DNA of 64,000 nt from Flavobacteriales bacterium (GTDB lineage Bacteria > Bacteroidota > Bacteroidia > Flavobacteriales_E > Vicingaceae): positions 1 to 64,000 of the forward strand of contig NVUQ01000013.1 in assembly GCA_002401955.1 (NCBI GenBank), written 5' to 3'. The stretch's first letter is position 1, and every line of letters begins with the position of its first letter. The position numbers and the translations under genes were made by a program. This document shows positions 55,534-61,184 of this stretch, piece by piece. The notes beneath the pieces are model-generated. The model worked only from the letters and a program-made list of their open reading frames with translations. It was not told the origin of the DNA and did not search any database.

Positions 55534-55623
55534 TACAATGGTTTCAGAAAAGCTTTACTCACCAATCGACAAAATATAGATATTTGCCAAAATTGTACAG
55601 AAGGCACTAAGGTTTGGGAGTAA
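55534..55623 (+). pseudogene. Radical-SAM gene tail remnant, copy C
   Basis: 29 codons, YNGFRKALLTNRQNIDICQN then CTEGTKVWE and TAA, differing from the intact gene in only one residue while many codons differ synonymously. A formerly functional paralogue, cut off just before this point. Confidence 0.85.
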
Positions 55624-55746
55624 AATTTTGCTATTAAGAGTTTTAAGGAGTGTATAATGTGAGCTACTTTTTTCGTTTATTTACCTCTAAAAATTATTTA
55701 ATACTGCTCGAAAATATTGTTTATAAATTGTTTTTGCCTAGTAAAT

Positions 55747-55780
55747 GTTCCAAACTACACGTTTTTGTTCCGTATGACAT
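55747..55780 (+). promoter_or_regulatory. Direct-repeat site, copy 1 (upstream of the histidine kinase)
   Basis: GTTCCAAACTACAC, then GTTTTT, then GTTCCGTATGACAT: two 14-bp half-sites 20 bp apart, 59 bases before the kinase ATG. See copies at 58229 and 61082. Candidate LytTR-binding site. The remaining gap 55624-55839 shows no gene. Confidence 0.65.
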
Positions 55781-55839
55781 AAAAGGATTTAGTTTGTTTG
55801 CTAAAAACTTTGTTTCTTTGAAATCTAATCTGTAATTAG

Positions 55840-58215
55840 ATGAAAATGATAAAAAATATAACGGTTATACTATTAGGATTTTGCTTAACGAACCTATGTA
55901 TAGCACAGAATTCTAATTCTGCAACTATTAAGTATGCTGATAAAGAATTTTATTTAGTGGATAGTTTGGATTTGGAAGTGATTTCTGAATCGGATCGTAA
56001 ATTATTAGACAGTTGTCTAACCGTTTTTCATAAAGCAAAAGAGGACACCTCTAAAGTAGATGCTATAAACCAGATTGTGGAAGTAAGCTTAGACGAGAAC
56101 TTACGTCCAAAATACAAAATCTGGCTTTATCATTTTTTGAAAGAAAAATTAAAACAGCAACACTCCACTATCACTACTAAACGTTTAAAAATAGGTTTAG
56201 CTGTAGCCATAAATGAAATAGGGTTTATTTATATTAATCAGGGAGATTTACCCAAAGCTTTAGACTATTTCCATAAAAGTTTAGCCATTCATAAAGAGAT
56301 GGGTGATAAAAAAGGAATAGCTGGAAATTATAACAATATTGGATTTATTTATAACAGACAGGGAGACATATCTAAAGCTTTAGATTATTATCATAAAAGT
56401 ATTGCTGTGAGAGAAGAAATTGGCGATAAAGAAGGAACAACTGAAGCTTATAACAACATTGGATTAATCTCCCAGCTTCAGGGAGATATACCCAAAGCTT
56501 TAGACTATTTCCATAAAAGTTTAGCCATTCAAAAAGAGATTGGTGATAAAAAAGGAATAGCTTTAAGTTACAGTAATTTTGGGTTTCTTTATCGCGAACA
56601 GGGAGACATACCTAAAGCTTTAGACTATCACCATAAAAGTTTAGCCATTCAAAAAGAGATTGGTAATAAAAAAGGAATAGCCAGAAGTCACAACAATATT
56701 GGATTTATTTATGACAGTAAAGGAGACATACCTAAAGCTTTAGACTATTATCATAAAAGTTTAGCTGTGAGAGAAGAGATAGGTGATATAAAAGGAATAG
56801 CTGTAATTCACAACAATATTGGAGCTATATATTATGGTCAAGGAGATTTGCCCAACGCTTTAGACTATTTCCATAAAAGTTTAGTCATCAGAGAAGAGAT
56901 TGGTGATAAAAAAGGAATAGCGGGAAGTATCAACAATATTGGATTTATTTATATGAAACAGGGAGATATGCCCAAGGCTTTAGACTATTACCACAAAAGT
57001 TTGGCTAACTATGAAGAGATGGGTGATAAAAAAGGAATATCTATAACTTATAACAACATTGGTTTTATTAATGACGAACAGGGAAATTTCCCCAAGGCTT
57101 TAGACTATTACTATAAAAGTTTAGCCATTAAAGAAGAAATTGGCGATAAAGAAGGAATGGTTAAAAATTACAGCAATATTGGGAATATAGAGCTAGAGCA
57201 TGGTAGCGTTCAACAAGCTAAAGAAAATGGTTTAAAAAGTTTAAATCTCGCACAGGAATTAGGTTATCCTGATGCGATAAAAAATGCTGCCTCTTTATTA
57301 ACTAATGTGTATGAAAAACAAGGGAAAGGTATGGAGGCATTAAAAATGCACAAATTGTTTATAGTTATGAGAGACAGCATTAACAATGAGACTACACAAA
57401 AAGCAGCAATTCAGCAAAATGTTAAATATGAATACGAAAAACAAAAAGCAATTGATGATTTAAAGAATGAGCAATTGCTAACTATAGAGAAAGAAGAAAA
57501 AGATAAGCAGCGTGTTATTTTATATGGAATTGGAGCTATACTCACTTTAGTAATTGTTTTCTCTGGGTTTCTATTTAGTCGTTATCGAGTTTCTCAAAAA
57601 CAAAAATTGGTAATTGATAAAACGAACAGTGAGCTAAATATTGCCAATGAAAATTACCAAATGTTACTTGTAGAGAGTAACCATAGAATAAAAAATAATT
57701 TACAAATGATTTTATCTATGCTAGAATACAAAGCAATAAAATCGGGTAAGCGTAGCGAAGAGTTAGAAAAAATTACGGGTAACATAAAAGCAATTAGCTC
57801 CTTGCATAAACACTTATCTTTAGATATCCATAACCCTTATGTAGACCTTGTTGTGTATTTAAAAGAAATCGTATCCTTATACAAAGAGTTTTCATCCCAA
57901 AACTTTGAGGTAAAATCTGATCTTAAAGCAATAGATATACAAAGTGAACGCATTGTTTATTTTGGCTTGTTATTTAACGAAATGTTATCAAACACGATAG
58001 AACATAGCTTAAGTAAGGATACTAAAATGGAGGTTCATTTACAACAAGAAAAAGATGGCTTTTCATTTTCTTATAAAGACGGAGCTGCTTGGAATAACGA
58101 TAAAGATGCTGGATTGGGCTCTTCATTAATCCCTGAATTAGTAGAGCGAGTTGAAGGAGAAAATTACAGTTTAGATAGTACACAAGGGTTGTATTATTTT
58201 GAGTTTGAGTCGTAA
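55840..58215 (+). CDS. TPR sensor histidine kinase (HisKA_2 type)
   Basis: 791 aa. Signal peptide (MKMIKNITVILLGFCLTNLC), a helical start, then ten or so TPR units of 40 residues (YNNIGFIYxxQGDIPKALDY, YHKSLAIxEEIGDKKGIA), one membrane helix (VILYGIGAILTLVIVFSGFLF), a short coiled coil, and a kinase core with the phosphoacceptor His in ESNHRIKNNLQMILSMLEYK and ATP-binding N-box FNEMLSNTIEHSL, with GLGSSLIPEL. It should autophosphorylate and pass phosphate to the LytTR regulator encoded 87 bases downstream. TPR units are highly uniform as 120-bp DNA repeats. Copies of the direct-repeat site lie upstream of it and between it and the regulator. Confidence 0.9.
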   Translation: MKMIKNITVILLGFCLTNLCIAQNSNSATIKYADKEFYLVDSLDLEVISESDRKLLDSCLTVFHKAKEDTSKVDAINQIVEVSLDENLRPKYKIWLYHFLKEKLKQQHSTITTKRLKIGLAVAINEIGFIYINQGDLPKALDYFHKSLAIHKEMGDKKGIAGNYNNIGFIYNRQGDISKALDYYHKSIAVREEIGDKEGTTEAYNNIGLISQLQGDIPKALDYFHKSLAIQKEIGDKKGIALSYSNFGFLYREQGDIPKALDYHHKSLAIQKEIGNKKGIARSHNNIGFIYDSKGDIPKALDYYHKSLAVREEIGDIKGIAVIHNNIGAIYYGQGDLPNALDYFHKSLVIREEIGDKKGIAGSINNIGFIYMKQGDMPKALDYYHKSLANYEEMGDKKGISITYNNIGFINDEQGNFPKALDYYYKSLAIKEEIGDKEGMVKNYSNIGNIELEHGSVQQAKENGLKSLNLAQELGYPDAIKNAASLLTNVYEKQGKGMEALKMHKLFIVMRDSINNETTQKAAIQQNVKYEYEKQKAIDDLKNEQLLTIEKEEKDKQRVILYGIGAILTLVIVFSGFLFSRYRVSQKQKLVIDKTNSELNIANENYQMLLVESNHRIKNNLQMILSMLEYKAIKSGKRSEELEKITGNIKAISSLHKHLSLDIHNPYVDLVVYLKEIVSLYKEFSSQNFEVKSDLKAIDIQSERIVYFGLLFNEMLSNTIEHSLSKDTKMEVHLQQEKDGFSFSYKDGAAWNNDKDAGLGSSLIPELVERVEGENYSLDSTQGLYYFEFES

Positions 58216-58228
58216 ATAGAGCACAAAT

Positions 58229-58262
58229 ATGTCACACGGAACAAAAACGTGTAGTTCGGAAC
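58229..58262 (-). promoter_or_regulatory. Direct-repeat site, copy 2 (upstream of the LytTR regulator)
   Basis: On the minus strand GTTCCGAACTACAC, GTTTTT, GTTCCGTGTGACAT; the same geometry as copy 1, reversed relative to the gene. 40 bases before the regulator ATG. Confidence 0.65.
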
Positions 58263-58302
58263 ATTTTAAAAGTAGTTACGTTTTATCTGTTTAGATTTAC
58301 CA

Positions 58303-58959
58303 ATGATGAAAGTTGTAATTATAGAAGATGAATTTTACGTTACTAAACACTTAAGTGCTTTAGTAGAAGAGGCTGGGTATGATTGTGTAGGGATTTATCA
58401 CAGTGGCGAGGCCTTTCTTAACAAAACGGATTGGGATTTTGATGTAGCTATGGTAGATATCTTTTTATCGGTAAAACTTACTGGATTAGATATTGCAAAG
58501 GAGATTAAATCACAAAATAAATCCTTCTTTTTTTTAACAGCTAACCAGGATGAGAAAACGCTTAAAGCTGCTGCAATGCTTGCTCCAAATGCATATATTA
58601 CAAAGCCTTTTAATCCTAATGATGTAATTGCGGCTTTAAAAACAATTGAATACCAACTTCCTTCTTTTATAGAAATTATTGATACGCATGGAAAACGAAA
58701 CATAAATCCTATGGATATCGTTTTTGTAAAATCTGATCGTTCTTATATAGAAATACAAACTTTGGAGGAAAAAATTGTTCAGAGAAAATCGTTGTCTGAA
58801 ATGGCAGAAGAATTACCTGATTTCTTTATTAGAGTGCACCGCTCTTATCTTGTCAATCATCATTTAATTGATTACCAAAGCACTGTTATAGTCGCTGTAA
58901 ACGGTCATGAAATTCCTATTTCTAGAACTTATAAAGATAATTTAGGAGAGATCTCATAA
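58303..58959 (+). CDS. LytTR-family response regulator
   Basis: 218 aa. Receiver domain with acidic pair VVIIEDEF, phospho-acceptor Asp in VAMVDIFLS, Thr/Ser in FFLTANQD and Lys in YITKPFNP; then a LytTR DNA-binding domain (INPMDIVFVKSDRSYIEI, FIRVHRSYLVNHHLID). It works with the adjacent TPR kinase. LytTR regulators bind pairs of direct half-sites about two helix turns apart; such a site lies in front of its own gene, in front of the kinase gene and upstream of the LRR gene. Confidence 0.94.
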   Translation: MMKVVIIEDEFYVTKHLSALVEEAGYDCVGIYHSGEAFLNKTDWDFDVAMVDIFLSVKLTGLDIAKEIKSQNKSFFFLTANQDEKTLKAAAMLAPNAYITKPFNPNDVIAALKTIEYQLPSFIEIIDTHGKRNINPMDIVFVKSDRSYIEIQTLEEKIVQRKSLSEMAEELPDFFIRVHRSYLVNHHLIDYQSTVIVAVNGHEIPISRTYKDNLGEIS

Positions 58960-58986
58960 TTTCTTTACTTAAGTCTTAAGCAAAAA

Positions 58987-59015
58987 AATGAGGTTGAAAA
59001 CCTTCCAACCTCATT
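58987..59015. terminator. Hairpin after the LytTR gene
   Basis: AATGAGGTTG pairs with CAACCTCATT. The T-run is on the minus-strand side, so it would work best for minus-strand transcription as a second stop, but it also closes the regulator transcript. Confidence 0.6.
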
Positions 59016-59069
59016 ATAAAAAAACGAACTACTAACTCTTTTCAAATTTTTGTTATTGTTTTTTATAAA

Positions 59070-59093
59070 AGCCCCTTCAGAAATGAAGAGGCT
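59070..59093 (-). terminator. Terminator of the LRR gene
   Basis: AGCCTCTTCA, loop TTTC, TGAAGGGGCT (minus strand, one U-G pair), then TTTTAT. The same hairpin closes the HYR gene, with its loop region inverted. Confidence 0.75.
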
Positions 59094-59106
59094 TCTATTT
59101 GATTCA

Positions 59107-59131
59107 GATTCCCAGTCAAGCTGAGAATGAC
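59107..59131 (-). repeat. GTCATT...AATCT extragenic element, inverted copy
   Basis: Reverse complement of the 54095-54120 sequence (GTCATTCTCAGCTTGACTGG plus GAATCT). It lies between the LRR stop and its terminator, and is absent at the matching place after the HYR gene, so it is an insertion. Confidence 0.75.
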
Positions 59132-59139
59132 GTCTGTTC

Positions 59140-60840
59140 TTACTGTTTCACAATTCTTTGAGTAATGGTATTATCTCCATTTGTGATTTTCACAAAATAG
59201 ATTCCTTTACCATAAGCTTCTAGATTAATAATTGTTTGTTTGGAATTAAGCTGTTGGTTAATAATTACTTTACCGAGCATATCATAAACAGCAATAGAAG
59301 TATTCTTTTTTACCCCTGGTACATCAATGGATATATTTCCAGTTGTTGGGTTTGGATAGCATTTAAGGGTAGAAAAATTTTGCTCTAGGTCATTTATTCC
59401 AACAGTACAGGGGCCACAATTGGTACTAAAAGATACTCCAGCATCAACACTTGATATCCAATTAGTTGTTGCCCAAGTAACATCATCAACTTCAATACAG
59501 CTTAGATTTGGATTGTTAATCGAAGAAAAAATTGTGAAATTAGAATTATTATTGTTTCTAATATCTAAACAGCTAAGCGCATTGTTATGACACTCCAAAT
59601 CCGTTAATGCAGTGTTCAGAGTGAAATCCAATCGAGTCAATTGATTGTTATAACACTGTAAATATGTTAAAGCAGTATGTTGTGAAACATCTAAACTAGT
59701 CAATTGATTACTACTACACTCTAAATTTGTTAAAGCAGTATTTTGAGAAATATCTAAAAGAGTCAATTGATTTTGATAACACGCTAAAGATGTTAAAGCA
59801 GTATTTTGAGTAACATTTATACTTGTTAATGGGTTTTGGGCACAACGTAATTCTGTTAAAGCAGTATTTTGAGTAACATCTAAACTAGTTAATTGATTAC
59901 CAACACACGTTAAAAATGTTAAAGCAGTATTTTGAGTAACATCTAAACTAGGCAATTGATTATAACGAACCTCTAACCATGTTAAAGCAGTATTTTGGGT
60001 AACATCTAAACTAGTTAATTGATTAGCACTACACCCTAAATTTGTTAAGGCAGTATGTTGTGAAACATCTAAACTAGTTAATTGATTGTCATAACACTGT
60101 AAATATGTTAAAGCAGTGTTTTGGGTAACATCTAAACTAGTTAATTGATTAGCACCACACCCTAAATTTGTTAAGGCAGTATTTTGAGTAACAACTAAAC
60201 TAGTCAATTGATTGGTAAAACACTGTAAGTTTGTCAAAGCAGTACTTTGGGTAACATTTAGATTAGTCAATTGATTGTTATAGCATATTAAAGATGTTAA
60301 AGCAGTATTCTGAGTAAAATCTAAAAGAGTCAATTGATTTTGATAACACCCTAAAGATATTAAAGCAGTATTTTGAGTAACATCTAAAAGAGTCAATTGA
60401 TTATTACTACACCCTAAAGATGTTAAAGCAGTATTTTGAGTAACATCTAAACTAGTCAATTGATTATTACTACACCCTAAATATGTTAAGGCAGTATTCT
60501 GAGTAACATCTAAAAGAGTCAATTGATTTTGATAACACCCTAAAGATGTTAAGGCAGTATTTTGAGTAACATCTAAACTAGTCAACTGATTGGCAAAACA
60601 GTCTAAATATGTTAAAGCAGTGAAATCTTGAATTCCAGTTAAGTCTGATATCATTAAATTTGAGACATCTAAAGAAGTTATAGTGTTAATATTGGAAGTA
60701 GGTACACTACCGTCAGGAATTCCTGTGTCATAACCTAAATTAATTAAAGCCTGCTCAAAGTTTGAATCAGGTATAGCCGTTTGAGAAATACATACATTAG
60801 ATAATGCTGTAATTAATAAAAGTGATAGTGTTTTTTTCAT
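59140..60840 (-). CDS. Secreted leucine-rich-repeat protein, T9SS type A
   Basis: 566 aa. Signal peptide (MKKTLSLLLITALSNVCIS), a short cap (AIPDSNFEQALINLGYDTGI), then about 19 LRR units of 21 residues with the pattern L-T-x-L-D-V-T-Q-N-T-A-L-T-x-L-x-C-x-x-N-Q, and a type A sorting domain (LKCYPNPTTGNISIDVPG, GKGIYFVKITNGD, RIVKQ). A surface or released adhesin of BspA-like style. The repeats are near-identical as 63-bp DNA units (about 59600-60640). A direct-repeat site lies 241 bases upstream. The last ~40 codons are DNA-identical to the HYR gene's end. Confidence 0.9.
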   Translation of the reverse strand: MKKTLSLLLITALSNVCISQTAIPDSNFEQALINLGYDTGIPDGSVPTSNINTITSLDVSNLMISDLTGIQDFTALTYLDCFANQLTSLDVTQNTALTSLGCYQNQLTLLDVTQNTALTYLGCSNNQLTSLDVTQNTALTSLGCSNNQLTLLDVTQNTALISLGCYQNQLTLLDFTQNTALTSLICYNNQLTNLNVTQSTALTNLQCFTNQLTSLVVTQNTALTNLGCGANQLTSLDVTQNTALTYLQCYDNQLTSLDVSQHTALTNLGCSANQLTSLDVTQNTALTWLEVRYNQLPSLDVTQNTALTFLTCVGNQLTSLDVTQNTALTELRCAQNPLTSINVTQNTALTSLACYQNQLTLLDISQNTALTNLECSSNQLTSLDVSQHTALTYLQCYNNQLTRLDFTLNTALTDLECHNNALSCLDIRNNNNSNFTIFSSINNPNLSCIEVDDVTWATTNWISSVDAGVSFSTNCGPCTVGINDLEQNFSTLKCYPNPTTGNISIDVPGVKKNTSIAVYDMLGKVIINQQLNSKQTIINLEAYGKGIYFVKITNGDNTITQRIVKQ

Positions 60841-61081
60841 GATAATTGTGTTTTAATTATTCTAAATTAATAGTGAAGTTTTTTGCAAAAAAAGCATTAA
60901 ACGTTTTTTATTCCAAAAAAACAGCGGGTAGTTTTTCCTACCTCACACACTTAATACGCTGTTTATTAGAGTTTTAAATTTCAGTTATTTTGTTAAAACT
61001 TTCACTTTTTTATTTTTTAAGGTCATTTAATGATTGATTTTGTCCAAAAATATTAGATAGGGCTTACTTTTTTAAATTAAT

Positions 61082-61115
61082 GTTGCAGACGACATGTTTT
61101 TGTTCCGTATGACAT
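61082..61115 (+). promoter_or_regulatory. Direct-repeat site, copy 3 (upstream of the LRR gene)
   Basis: GTTGCAGACGACAT, GTTTTT, GTTCCGTATGACAT; first half-site weaker. Same reverse orientation relative to its gene as copy 2. Lies in the 344-bp gap 60841-61184, otherwise without a gene. Confidence 0.6.
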
Positions 61116-61140
61116 AAATTGGATTGTTTTCCATAATAAA

Positions 61141-61164
61141 AGCCCCTTCATTTCTGAAGAGGCT
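61141..61164 (-). terminator. Terminator of the HYR gene
   Basis: Minus strand AGCCTCTTCA, loop GAAA, TGAAGGGGCT, followed by TTTTAT. Matches the LRR terminator except that the central part is inverted. Confidence 0.75.
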
Positions 61165-61184
61165 TCTATTTGATTTAAGTTGTT

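Noticed and set aside
55650-55835. 61-codon plus-strand ORF before the histidine kinase
   Set aside because: It runs through the direct-repeat regulatory site and has no recognisable features.
59600-60640. Regular ~63-bp repeats as a possible CRISPR array
   Set aside because: They encode in-frame 21-residue leucine-rich repeats without unique spacers.
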